The notes beneath the pieces were generated by a model, which was not told the DNA's origin, made no database searches, and saw only the letters and a list, made by a program, of their open reading frames with translations. Both the position numbers and the translations under genes were made by a program. Positions 1-7,678 of a DNA stretch of 37,047 bases are shown piece after piece (within the stretch, counting starts at the first letter, position 1; every line of letters starts with the position of its first letter). The stretch covers positions 1 to 37,047 of the forward strand of contig CABUOQ010000017.1 of the NCBI GenBank assembly GCA_902493275.1, given 5' to 3'. This DNA comes from an uncultured Bacillota bacterium. Its GTDB lineage: Bacteria; Bacillota_I; Bacilli_A; RFN20; CAG-449.

Positions 1-28
1 TTATATATGACTTTGTATGCTTAATCAT
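1..28 (-). CDS. 5' end of an unidentified protein (runs off the window)
   Basis: On the minus strand an ATG at 28-26 follows an AAGGGAG ribosome binding site about eight bases upstream. Nine codons (MIKHTKSYI) stay open to the window edge. The product cannot be recognised from nine residues. The strong ribosome binding site and its location downstream of a terminator for the neighbouring minus-strand gene are the only support. The roughly 100 bases between this start and that terminator are AT-rich and must contain its promoter, but no convincing -35/-10 pair was identified. Confidence 0.45.
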
Positions 29-128
29 TCTCTTTTCTCCCTTTTATATAGTCTTAAACTTTTAACATAATCATCATACAATATCACAATCTATTTTGGT
101 ATTTATAAGTAGTATTAATTTTAAAGTA

Positions 129-153
129 AAAAAGAGAATTAATATCTCTTTTT
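129..153 (-). terminator. Rho-independent terminator of the LysM-GH18 gene
   Basis: A 9-bp inverted repeat (AAAAAGAGA at 129-137, TCTCTTTTT at 145-153) with a 7-base loop lies immediately beyond the stop codon of the minus-strand gene. Read on the minus strand it ends in a run of T. It may also work on the plus strand. Confidence 0.75.
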
Positions 154-154
154 G

Positions 155-1420
155 TTAATCTTCGATAATGAAATTATTGTTTATTAAAAGATAATAATAA
201 CTTACATAGGTAGATATGGTCCAAATTGAACCACCACCAATATGATATTTATCAATTAAAGATAGTTTTTCTTCAATTGAATAAGGGTCATCAAAGTGCA
301 CTTCGTGCATGACATCTGCCTTTTTATATTTAAAAGATGGTGTTCTGGACTTAGCGGAGTGTTTGATTTCAGCATGATTATCGTAGGCGATAGGAATAGC
401 GCGTGGATTAGTGATAGATGTAGCTTTTTGTCCTTCTTTATAGGGGATAATAAAATCATAGCCATAGTTTGGAATTCCCATTAAGATCTTTTTAGGTTCG
501 ATTCTCGTAGTAGCGTATTTTATGACTTTTTCAACTTCATCATAAGGCGCTACAGCCATCGCAGGACCAAAAGTATATCCCCATTCATAAGTCATGATAA
601 TTACGTTATCCACTAGTTGACCAAGACTTTTATAATCATGCGCTTCATATAGTAATCCTTTTTGATCATCTTTATATTTAGGCGCTAAAGAAATCGAAAG
701 ATAAATTCTTTTGCTATGAAAATAATCATGCGCTTTGCGGATGAAATTTATGAAGGCATCTTTATCGCCTTGATTAACATATTCGAAGTCAATATTTAAT
801 CCATAATATCCTTTATCTTTAATCACTTGATATATATTTTCAAATAGACGATTGATAATTATATCATCATTAATAACTGAATTAGCAATTTGAGGTGAAA
901 ATCCGCCACTTGATTTTGAATTAGTAATCACCATGATAGGATGAACTTTATATTGATAACAAAGATTGATAAATTCTTGATCATTGATATTATTTAATGT
1001 GCCATTTTCATTTACGCTGTAAGAGAAAATCGATAAATGAGATAGATAAGGTAATGCCTTCTTAACATTATCTTTATTACTTCCGGGATAACAATATCCG
1101 TTGAATTTTGCTTTAGTCTTATTCCCACCATTATAGACTATCAAAATTTTTTGATTTGGATAAATTATATCACTAAGATTTGGATTAGCTTTTTTTAATG
1201 ATGAAAGAGTGACATTATATTTATTAGCAATGCTTGATAAAGTATCTCCTTCTTTAACTGTGTAATAGGTGTTTTCATTATTAATTAATAAGCATTGATT
1301 AATAACTAAATCATTAGGATTGATTAAAGAATTATCTTTGGCAATTTGTTCTTCTTTAATATTATAGTTTGCGGCAATTTTAGATAAAGTATCGCCATTT
1401 TTTACAAAGTGAAAAAACAT
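155..1420 (-). CDS. LysM-LysM-GH18 glycoside hydrolase, SleL/YaaH type
   Basis: Predicted peptidoglycan N-acetylglucosaminidase of the spore-lytic SleL/YaaH type. Residues 3-46 and 51-95 are two LysM modules (both with NGDTL/EGDTL-like starts), which bind peptidoglycan. Residues about 105-415 form a GH18 barrel; GLNIDFEYV (208-215) matches the family active-site strand, with Asp211 and Glu213 as the likely catalytic pair. The start is secure: GGAGG lies about seven bases upstream of the ATG. The first LysM begins at residue 3, so there is no signal peptide, as in Bacillus SleL and YaaH, which act in the spore cortex or coat after being made in the mother cell. By family this suggests sporulation, past or present; the sequence alone does not prove it. 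It is transcribed alone, away from queT. Function as a GH18 enzyme is near certain; the spore role is inferred. Confidence 0.88.
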   Translation of the reverse strand: MFFHFVKNGDTLSKIAANYNIKEEQIAKDNSLINPNDLVINQCLLINNENTYYTVKEGDTLSSIANKYNVTLSSLKKANPNLSDIIYPNQKILIVYNGGNKTKAKFNGYCYPGSNKDNVKKALPYLSHLSIFSYSVNENGTLNNINDQEFINLCYQYKVHPIMVITNSKSSGGFSPQIANSVINDDIIINRLFENIYQVIKDKGYYGLNIDFEYVNQGDKDAFINFIRKAHDYFHSKRIYLSISLAPKYKDDQKGLLYEAHDYKSLGQLVDNVIIMTYEWGYTFGPAMAVAPYDEVEKVIKYATTRIEPKKILMGIPNYGYDFIIPYKEGQKATSITNPRAIPIAYDNHAEIKHSAKSRTPSFKYKKADVMHEVHFDDPYSIEEKLSLIDKYHIGGGSIWTISTYVSYYYLLINNNFIIED

Positions 1421-1514
1421 GATAAAAATCCTCCATTATAAATATATTCATCTAAGTTTAAAATAATGTTTATTTTTATAAAAATATGCGCTAGTATTTA
1501 TTTAGACTAAGTCT

Positions 1515-1555
1515 AGACAGTTCATGAACCATCCTGTCTTTAAATAAAACTAGGA
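1515..1555 (+). promoter_or_regulatory. preQ1-I-like riboswitch aptamer upstream of queT
   Basis: AGACAG (1515-1520) pairs with CTGTCT (1534-1539) as stem P1. The loop begins TTC and contains the C-rich ACCATCC. An A-rich tail ends in AAAACTAGG (to 1554). This is the layout of the preQ1-I aptamer: P1 hairpin, pyrimidine-rich loop, A-rich tail folding back as an H-type pseudoknot. Its position in the leader of a QueT-type transporter fits the known regulon. The tail after P1 is one or two bases longer than in the Bacillus and Thermoanaerobacter examples I recall. I did not run a covariance model. Confidence 0.68.
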
Positions 1556-1575
1556 CATTTTTTTATTTGTTTACT

Positions 1576-1604
1576 AGTCAGATGGGTCAAATTTGACTTT
1601 TTTT
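1576..1604 (+). terminator. Possible riboswitch-controlled terminator in the queT leader
   Basis: AGTCA (1576-1580) can pair with TGACT (1594-1598). Inside lies the palindrome GTCAAATTTGAC (1586-1597), and T7 follows from 1598. The left arm overlaps CTAGT (1574-1578), which is complementary to ACTAG (1549-1553) in the aptamer tail. This allows a terminator/antiterminator switch. The stem is short, so the call is tentative. Confidence 0.4.
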
Positions 1605-1619
1605 ATTTTGGAGGTATTT

Positions 1620-2123
1620 ATGAAATCGAAAGTTAAACGTATGACCTTTTCGGCTATGATTGCGGCGGTTTATTTTGTATGTTGTTTTTTTGAACAGCAA
1701 TTTGCATCTGGAGTCATTCAATGCCGTTTATCAGAAGGTTTTTGTCTTTTGCCGGTTTTCTTTTTTGAAGCTGTTCCTGGTGTAGTTATTGGTTGTTTAA
1801 TTTATAATATATTCTTCGGAGCAGGAATTTATGATATAGTATTTGGAACTTTAGCTACATTTTTAGCTTCGCTTGGTACTTATTTTATTGGGCGAGTTAT
1901 AAAAAAGGATTATTTAAGAATAATTTTAGGTGGAATACCACCAGTTATTATGAATGCGCTTATTATTCCAGGAGTGTTATTATTATCTGGATTTGATAAT
2001 GGAACTTCATATTGGTATATGTTTATGTGTATTGGCATTGGTGAATTTTTAGCGGTATATGTCGTTGGAAGTATAATTTATTTTCCTTTAAAGCTTCTTT
2101 TTACAAAAACTAGAATGATTTAA
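1620..2123 (+). CDS. queT: QueT-family queuosine precursor ECF transporter S component
   Basis: Integral membrane substrate-binding (S) subunit of an energy-coupling factor transporter, predicted to bind a queuosine precursor such as preQ1 for tRNA modification. The 167 residues form about five to six hydrophobic segments. The central block IQCRLSEGF...LPVFFFEAVPG (about residues 33-54) followed by GCLIYN and DIVFGTLAT matches the QueT signature region. The ATG at 1620 is chosen because GGAGG lies at 1610-1614; a longer frame from TTG 1593 would run through the ribosome binding site and the terminator-like hairpin. The preQ1-I-like leader supports the substrate. The energising EcfA/EcfT subunits are not in this window, as is usual for group II S components that share one ECF module. 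Confidence 0.85.
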   Translation: MKSKVKRMTFSAMIAAVYFVCCFFEQQFASGVIQCRLSEGFCLLPVFFFEAVPGVVIGCLIYNIFFGAGIYDIVFGTLATFLASLGTYFIGRVIKKDYLRIILGGIPPVIMNALIIPGVLLLSGFDNGTSYWYMFMCIGIGEFLAVYVVGSIIYFPLKLLFTKTRMI

Positions 2124-2161
2124 GCCAATTAAAAGTATAAATATATTGATAAATGCAAAAA

Positions 2162-2188
2162 ATAGCACTTGAATCTTGACAGTGCTAA
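2162..2188. promoter_or_regulatory. CIRCE operator 1 (HrcA), overlapping the clpB -35
   Basis: ATAGCACT (2162-2169) and AGTGCTAA (2181-2188) are separated by 11 bases. This matches the CIRCE layout (TTAGCACT-N11-AGTGCTAA) with one mismatch in these outer arms; the innermost C/G pair of the full 9-bp arms is lost. It covers the -35 hexamer at 2176-2181. Confidence 0.75.
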
Positions 2189-2203
2189 AACGTATGCTAT
2201 ACT
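2176..2203 (+). promoter_or_regulatory. clpB promoter, SigA-type with extended -10
   Basis: TTGACA at 2176-2181, a 16-base spacer and TATACT at 2198-2203, with TG one base before the -10 (TGCTATACT). Transcription should start near 2210, inside the second CIRCE. Confidence 0.85.
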
Positions 2204-2207
2204 ATTC

Positions 2208-2234
2208 TTAGCACTTGGAATGTTAGAGTGCTAA
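2208..2234. promoter_or_regulatory. CIRCE operator 2 (HrcA), downstream of the clpB -10
   Basis: TTAGCACTT (2208-2216), nine bases, GAGTGCTAA (2226-2234): one mismatch from the canonical 9-9-9 CIRCE. It covers the expected transcription start and ends just before the ribosome binding site, the usual place for HrcA repression. Confidence 0.92.
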
Positions 2235-2247
2235 AAAGGAGGCATTT

Positions 2248-4803
2248 ATGGATGATAAAGTAACAGAAAAACTTGCTCTATCGATAAATAAGGCGATGGA
2301 AATTGCTAAGGACAATAAAAGTCCTGATATCGATGTTCCACATTTATTGAAGGCCATTATTGATGATGATAATTCGATTTTTTGTAATATTTGCTTAAAA
2401 GAAAATATAAATATTAAAGAAATTAAAGACATTATCAATGATGCAATTAGAAATAAAGTTAAGTCTTCTTCTAACAATGAGCCGTTTGCTACTACAGATT
2501 TTAATTATTTAATTTCTAATGCAGATAAATATAAAAAGGAATTTCATGACCAATATTTAAGTATAGAACACGTTTTATTGTCAATGTTTGATAATAAACA
2601 TTCAATTTTTATAAAATTAAAGAAGGTTAATAACTTTAATAAACAAAATTTCGCAGAGGCAATAAATCTTATTCGTGGAGGTAACACGATTAATGATGCT
2701 AATCCAGAAGAAAAATACGAAGTCTTGAAAAAGTATGGACGTGACTTGATTGATGAAGTTGCTAAGGGTAAGATTGATCCAGTGATTGGACGTGATGAAG
2801 AGATTCGTCGTGTAATTCAAATATTGTCGCGAAAATCAAAAAATAATCCAGTTTTAATCGGTGAACCAGGTGTAGGTAAAACCGCGATTGTTGAGGGCTT
2901 AGCTTGGCGAATTTTTAAAGGAGACGTTCCATTTTCTTTGAAGAATAAGACGATTTTTGAATTGGATTTAGGCTCATTGATTGCTGGAGCTAAATATCGT
3001 GGTGAATTTGAAGAAAGATTAAAAGCAACTTTAAATGAAATTACTAAATCTAATGGACAAATTATCATGTTTATCGATGAGATTCACACTTTGATTGGCG
3101 CGGGTAAAACTGATGGAGCGATGGATGCGGCTAATTTATTAAAGCCAATGCTAGCTCGTGGTGAAATTCATTGTATTGGAGCCACAACATTAGATGAATA
3201 TCGTAAATATATTGAAAAAGATCCAGCATTTGAACGTCGTATGCAAAAAGTGATGGTCAATGAATCATCATTAGATGATACGATTTCAATTTTAAGAGGA
3301 TTAAAAGAAAGATATGAAACTCATCATGGGGTTCAAATTCTAGATGAAGCTCTTGTTTCAGCGGCGGTTTTGTCAAGCAGATATATTTCTGATCGTTATT
3401 TGCCAGATAAGGCAATCGACTTAGTCGATGAAGCATGCGCGGCGGTTAGAATGCAAATTGATTCTATGCCAATTGAATTAGATGAAATTAATCGTCAAAT
3501 TTCGCAATTAGAAATTGAAAAAGTATCGCTTAATAAAGAAGATACAGAATACGCTAAAAATACGTTAAGTCAAATCGAAAAACAATTAGCTAATTTAAAG
3601 TCACAACAAGCTGAATATAAGGCTAAATGGCTAAAAGAGAAAGATGAATTAAATAAATCTAAACAAGTTAAAGCAGATTTAGAAAGAGCAAAGTTAGAAT
3701 TAGAAAAGGCTTTACAAAACGCTAATTATGAGACAGCTGCTCGTTTACAATATCAAACGATTCCTGATTTAGAAAAACAGATCAAAGCCTTTGAAAAAAA
3801 AGAAACGGATAACAGAATGCTTGATGAAGTTGTAAAACAAGATGATATCGCTTCTGTAGTTGCAAAATGGACTGGTATACCAGTAAATAGATTGAAGTCG
3901 AGTGAATCTAATAAACTATTGACGTTAAAAAGCAATTTACAAAAACGAGTCATTGGTCAAGATGAGGCGCTAGATAAAGTTAGCAATGCGATTATTCGTT
4001 CTAGAGCTGGTGTCAATGATGAAAATCGTCCATTAGGAAGTTTCTTATTTTTAGGACCAACAGGTGTTGGTAAGACAGAAGTGGCTAAATCACTAGCGTT
4101 AAATTTATTCGATTCAGAAACTCAAATGGTGAGAATCGATATGTCGGAGTATATGGAAAAATTTTCCGTCTCTCGTCTTGTAGGTGCTCCACCAGGATAT
4201 GTCGGATATGAAGAAGGTGGCCAACTCACTGAAGCAGTAAGGAGAAAACCTTATTCAATCGTTCTTCTTGATGAAATTGAAAAAGCTCATCCAGATGTGT
4301 TTAATATCTTATTGCAAGTCTTAGATGATGGAAGATTGACAGATTCTCAAGGACGAGTAATCGATTTCAAAAATACCATTTTAATTATGACTAGCAATAT
4401 TGGCTCTAATCTATTGCTAGATAGTAATGATGATAAAACTCAACAAGCTGTTCGTGAAGAACTTAAAAATTACTTTAAACCAGAATTTATCAATAGAATT
4501 GATGATATTGTTTTCTTTAATTCATTAGATGAATCAATGATTGGTAAAATTGCTGATAAGTTTATTAATGAGTTAAAAGAGCGTTTAGTTAAAAAAGAGA
4601 TTGAATTAGAAATCACTCCAAATGCTTTAAAGGAAATAGCAACAAATGGCTATAGTAAAGAATTTGGAGCGCGACCATTAAAACGATACATTCAAAATAA
4701 TATTGAAAATCCAATCGCTTATTTAATAATTTCATCAAAAGTTAAAGCCAAAGATAAGATTATAATTGATTTTGATGGAGATAAATTTACCTTTAATAAG
4801 TAA
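2248..4803 (+). CDS. clpB: ATP-dependent disaggregase ClpB
   Basis: Hsp100 chaperone of 851 residues that extracts polypeptides from aggregates with DnaK. Residues about 1-145 are the Clp N domain. The first AAA+ module has Walker A GEPGVGKT (205-212) and the FIDEIHTLIGAG Walker B region. A coiled-coil middle domain spans about 410-525. The second module follows KWTGIPVNRL, with Walker A GPTGVGKT (603-610) and LLDEIEKAHPDV. The long middle domain marks it as ClpB and not ClpC, and no ClpP-docking loop of the ClpX/ClpA kind was noticed. AAGGAGG (2236-2242) sets the start. Two CIRCE sites bracket the promoter, so HrcA heat-shock control is expected. Monocistronic: a terminator follows directly. 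Confidence 0.97.
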   Translation: MDDKVTEKLALSINKAMEIAKDNKSPDIDVPHLLKAIIDDDNSIFCNICLKENINIKEIKDIINDAIRNKVKSSSNNEPFATTDFNYLISNADKYKKEFHDQYLSIEHVLLSMFDNKHSIFIKLKKVNNFNKQNFAEAINLIRGGNTINDANPEEKYEVLKKYGRDLIDEVAKGKIDPVIGRDEEIRRVIQILSRKSKNNPVLIGEPGVGKTAIVEGLAWRIFKGDVPFSLKNKTIFELDLGSLIAGAKYRGEFEERLKATLNEITKSNGQIIMFIDEIHTLIGAGKTDGAMDAANLLKPMLARGEIHCIGATTLDEYRKYIEKDPAFERRMQKVMVNESSLDDTISILRGLKERYETHHGVQILDEALVSAAVLSSRYISDRYLPDKAIDLVDEACAAVRMQIDSMPIELDEINRQISQLEIEKVSLNKEDTEYAKNTLSQIEKQLANLKSQQAEYKAKWLKEKDELNKSKQVKADLERAKLELEKALQNANYETAARLQYQTIPDLEKQIKAFEKKETDNRMLDEVVKQDDIASVVAKWTGIPVNRLKSSESNKLLTLKSNLQKRVIGQDEALDKVSNAIIRSRAGVNDENRPLGSFLFLGPTGVGKTEVAKSLALNLFDSETQMVRIDMSEYMEKFSVSRLVGAPPGYVGYEEGGQLTEAVRRKPYSIVLLDEIEKAHPDVFNILLQVLDDGRLTDSQGRVIDFKNTILIMTSNIGSNLLLDSNDDKTQQAVREELKNYFKPEFINRIDDIVFFNSLDESMIGKIADKFINELKERLVKKEIELEITPNALKEIATNGYSKEFGARPLKRYIQNNIENPIAYLIISSKVKAKDKIIIDFDGDKFTFNK

Positions 4804-4814
4804 TTGACTTAAAT

Positions 4815-4846
4815 AAAAAGATGTGGCTTAATTGCTACATCTTTTT
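4815..4846. terminator. Bidirectional terminator between clpB and the M6-like protease
   Basis: AAAAAGATGTGGC (4815-4827) pairs with GCTACATCTTTTT (4834-4846), 13 bp with one G-U, and a 6-base loop. A-runs and T-runs flank it, so it can end clpB (plus) and the convergent minus-strand operon. Confidence 0.9.
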
Positions 4847-4860
4847 GTATTAAATTATAA

Positions 4861-6345
4861 TTAAGAAATATCTATTTTTATTTTTGCTTCAATAGTAGAG
4901 GTATCTATAACTTCTATTTCATATCCTATAGAAGTTCCGTCATTAAATTTATTTTCATTTATGAAAAAATTCATGTGAGAATTAAATTTATGATGCTTTT
5001 CCCATAGAGTATTTTCATAATCTAATTGACCATTAATAGTGTTATTCTGTCCTTGATCAAGAAGATGAAGTAAACGAAATTTCTTATTGTAGGGTGCATT
5101 AAGATAAGAATTACAAATAGAATTTGAAGCTCCGATATAATAAGTATATTCATCGTCTTCATTGATGAAATCAGTATAATATAACGGTTGATATTTACCG
5201 ACGATATTTTCTTCTAGGCATACTATTCTAGCATCGACATGATATATTCTTAGACCGGATTTTTGAAACATATAATCATTTTCATATCGATGAATGGAAT
5301 CCAAATAATTTAAATTTTGAGGAGTGTAATATTCTATTAAGATATATTCATCAAACATGGAGCCATTCCAGCCCTTTTTTAATAAAATGGCTTCTGGATA
5401 ATTTGCTGATGTTTTTAAATTTATTATGCATGATGAGGTGATGACAATAGGCTTTATCCAACCTAATAGGACTTTTGAAAAGACGTTATGATCACCGATA
5501 TTATAGGCTTGCATATCGATGACTCCAGATGGATTCCAAACATCATTATCATCATAACTATAATAATCGTCTAAACCTAATAAATGACCAGTTTCATGAA
5601 TAAATGTATGACTATCCAAAGAGTATTCATCATAGCCATCGCTGTACTTATTATTGATAAATTGATAACTGCTCCACATAAAGTTGTTAATTAGTGTTTT
5701 ATCACTTTTCTTTTTAGAAATATAATAATCACTCCAAGCCCAAAATGCGCCAGTGGCATTTTCAGCATAATCATTGGAATAGATTAAAATTGTATTATCG
5801 ATAAATTTATCGTGATTTAAATCAAATGCGCTCCTTTGCGCTTCTGAGAGAAAGTTCTTAGTTGTTAATATTTCTTCAATAATCGCAAAAGCAGCACTTT
5901 GCCCTTTAATATTTAAACTAATTGAGGAATATTTTGATTCAAAAGGGGTAAATATTTCACCATCTAAAGTTAATTGACCATAACTAGATTTATAAAAAAA
6001 AGATTTGACAGATTCATAGCAGTTTTGAGGATTATTAGAAAAAAATACTTCTTGAAGATTATCAATCATCTCCGATGTAAATTTAGGGCCATCGCTTAAT
6101 TGAATAGGAATAATCAATAATTGCTGATTTCCTAAACTTTGACTTGAATGCCAATTTATCTGTTTATTAATATCTTTTAAATTATAGCGTAGCTCTTGAG
6201 GAACATAATAGAATTCATTGATAATCGCGTTATTTGAATCAGGATAAAATTCAAAACTGGATGAATGTTTTAATGGTCCATTGGAGCAGCTAATAAATAA
6301 ACTAGCTAAGAAAAGATAGAATATTATTCGTTTATTATTATTCAT
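4861..6345 (-). CDS. M6-like (immune inhibitor A type) metalloprotease lipoprotein
   Basis: Predicted secreted zinc metallopeptidase tethered to the membrane. Residues 1-20 are a lipoprotein signal ending in LFISC, with Cys20 as the lipid site. The zinc site is HETGHLLGLDD (250-260): HExxH with the third ligand in the following GxxD. A Met-turn-like DMQAYN is at 277-282. An upstream calcium-loop-like DLNHDKFID (175-183) resembles the DxNxDxxxD stretch found in M6 proteases. The C-terminal third is probably beta-sandwich. At 494 residues it is shorter than immune inhibitor A and has no obvious propeptide. Its start overlaps the stop of the upstream lipoprotein gene by eight bases, so both are translated from one message, probably coupled. 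Fold and mechanism are well supported; the substrate is unknown. Confidence 0.85.
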   Translation of the reverse strand: MNNNKRIIFYLFLASLFISCSNGPLKHSSSFEFYPDSNNAIINEFYYVPQELRYNLKDINKQINWHSSQSLGNQQLLIIPIQLSDGPKFTSEMIDNLQEVFFSNNPQNCYESVKSFFYKSSYGQLTLDGEIFTPFESKYSSISLNIKGQSAAFAIIEEILTTKNFLSEAQRSAFDLNHDKFIDNTILIYSNDYAENATGAFWAWSDYYISKKKSDKTLINNFMWSSYQFINNKYSDGYDEYSLDSHTFIHETGHLLGLDDYYSYDDNDVWNPSGVIDMQAYNIGDHNVFSKVLLGWIKPIVITSSCIINLKTSANYPEAILLKKGWNGSMFDEYILIEYYTPQNLNYLDSIHRYENDYMFQKSGLRIYHVDARIVCLEENIVGKYQPLYYTDFINEDDEYTYYIGASNSICNSYLNAPYNKKFRLLHLLDQGQNNTINGQLDYENTLWEKHHKFNSHMNFFINENKFNDGTSIGYEIEVIDTSTIEAKIKIDIS

Positions 6346-7510
6346 CTGGCCATATCCTCATTGGCGTATTATCTTCTCGCAAAGAATTAAACCACGATGA
6401 TTCGCGCAAGATGGTGTTATTATTAGAACATGAAATATTTACAACTTTACCATAAGAAGAGATAATGATATTCCCATTCAGTGATTGATATTTGACAATG
6501 CTATTAGGATCATTATTAATTACGGTGGTGACAAAGACTTTATCTGTCCATTTGCTTATGCGATTTATGAAATCCTGTGAAGGAAATTGATTATCGAGGT
6601 TTTTAGTGTATTCATCTGAACCTGCACAACAACAAACTGCACAAATTTGAGGCTGAATGACATTTAATAAACAATCGTTTGAAGAAGTAGGTGAACCATG
6701 ATGACCACCTTTATATAATTTAACTTTTGGAAGAGTATTCATTTCAACAAGATACTCTTCACCAGCTTTTTCTAAATCGCCAGTTAAGATGTAATTATTA
6801 GTGTTATCTTCATTTGTTTGCGAAAACATGACACATACGGAGTAATTATTTTCATCATTGCTTTTGTTATAATAAAAATAATTATCTAAAATGGTCATGG
6901 ATATTGTCGAAGTTAAAGTATATGTGGTTTTAGCCACTTTATCGGCGGTAAAAATGCTCTCTGCTTTGATGTTGGTATCACGAGCTTGCTTATAATTTTC
7001 ATATAAAGCGGAAGTGACATCGGTTTTTGAAAATTCGATTAAATTATCAATCTGGTAATAATAAAATATTCCAGTTCTTTCTACGCTTTCACCTTTAAAA
7101 TTTGTAGGAGTTTTATTATCTTTATTTTTCTTGTTACCGACAAATCCAGCGATATGATCTTGATGAGCATGAGTGGAAATAACATATTCGAGTTTGCCAT
7201 CACTACAATATTGATTGACATATGATTGGATGGTTTCTGCTGATCCGCTTCTAGAACCCGCGTCAATTAAAATATCTAATTCACCCGCTTTTATATAAGT
7301 GCAATCGCCAGTAAATTGATTTCCTAACTCTAAAAAGTGAAATTGTAAATCGCCATCAATAATATTCTCATCGGAGTGACTTTCATCTGAAGAAATACTG
7401 CTACTAGAACTCGATGAATTAAAGTTAAATAAAGAACTCAAACTAATTGAGTCACATGAAGTTAATCCAAGTAATAAAATAAATGAGAATAATAATTTTT
7501 TGTCTTTCAT
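6338..7510 (-). CDS. Secreted ComEC-like metallo-beta-lactamase fold lipoprotein
   Basis: Extracellular metal-dependent hydrolase anchored as a lipoprotein. From the chosen start, the signal ends in LGLTSC with Cys19 as the lipid site, followed by a Ser-rich linker. The hydrolase domain has STHAHQDHIAGF, the HxHxDH metal motif, and later KGGHHGSPTSS, which is typical of the free-standing ComEC/competence-type MBL group. An odd CAVCCCAGS stretch follows it. Start: the ATG at 7510 is preceded by AAAGGTGA seven bases upstream. An in-frame ATG at 7531 has no ribosome binding site and lies at the expected transcription start of a TATAAT box (minus strand, 7545-7540). First gene of a two-gene operon with the M6-like protease. 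Whether it cuts nucleic acid, phosphodiesters or something else is unknown. Confidence 0.85.
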   Translation of the reverse strand: MKDKKLLFSFILLLGLTSCDSISLSSLFNFNSSSSSSSISSDESHSDENIIDGDLQFHFLELGNQFTGDCTYIKAGELDILIDAGSRSGSAETIQSYVNQYCSDGKLEYVISTHAHQDHIAGFVGNKKNKDNKTPTNFKGESVERTGIFYYYQIDNLIEFSKTDVTSALYENYKQARDTNIKAESIFTADKVAKTTYTLTSTISMTILDNYFYYNKSNDENNYSVCVMFSQTNEDNTNNYILTGDLEKAGEEYLVEMNTLPKVKLYKGGHHGSPTSSNDCLLNVIQPQICAVCCCAGSDEYTKNLDNQFPSQDFINRISKWTDKVFVTTVINNDPNSIVKYQSLNGNIIISSYGKVVNISCSNNNTILRESSWFNSLREDNTPMRIWPDE

Positions 7511-7592
7511 TTGTGTCACCTTTGTATTCATTCAAAATGATTATATTTTAAAATTAATCTTAAAAAAAGGATAATAGATGTTTTTTTTGTTT

Positions 7593-7606
7593 TCGAATAT
7601 ATTCGA
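7593..7606. promoter_or_regulatory. Perfect 14-bp palindrome in the divergent promoter region
   Basis: TCGAATATATTCGA is an exact palindrome midway between the divergent starts of the MBL-fold lipoprotein (7510, minus) and nfo (7679, plus). Position and symmetry suit a dimeric repressor. It resembles half sites of a Firmicute LexA box, but the arm spacing is two bases too short. The regulator is unknown. Confidence 0.4.
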
Positions 7607-7678
7607 CAAAAAAACTTCCATTAAATATTAGAATAGAAAATATGTTTATCATATGCTATTATCTTAATGGTGATTAAA

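Noticed and set aside
7593..7606. LexA (SOS) box upstream of nfo
   Set aside because: The Firmicute LexA box has CGAAC and GTTCG separated by four bases; here the arms CGAAT and ATTCG are only two bases apart and lack the C/G. Kept as an unassigned palindrome.
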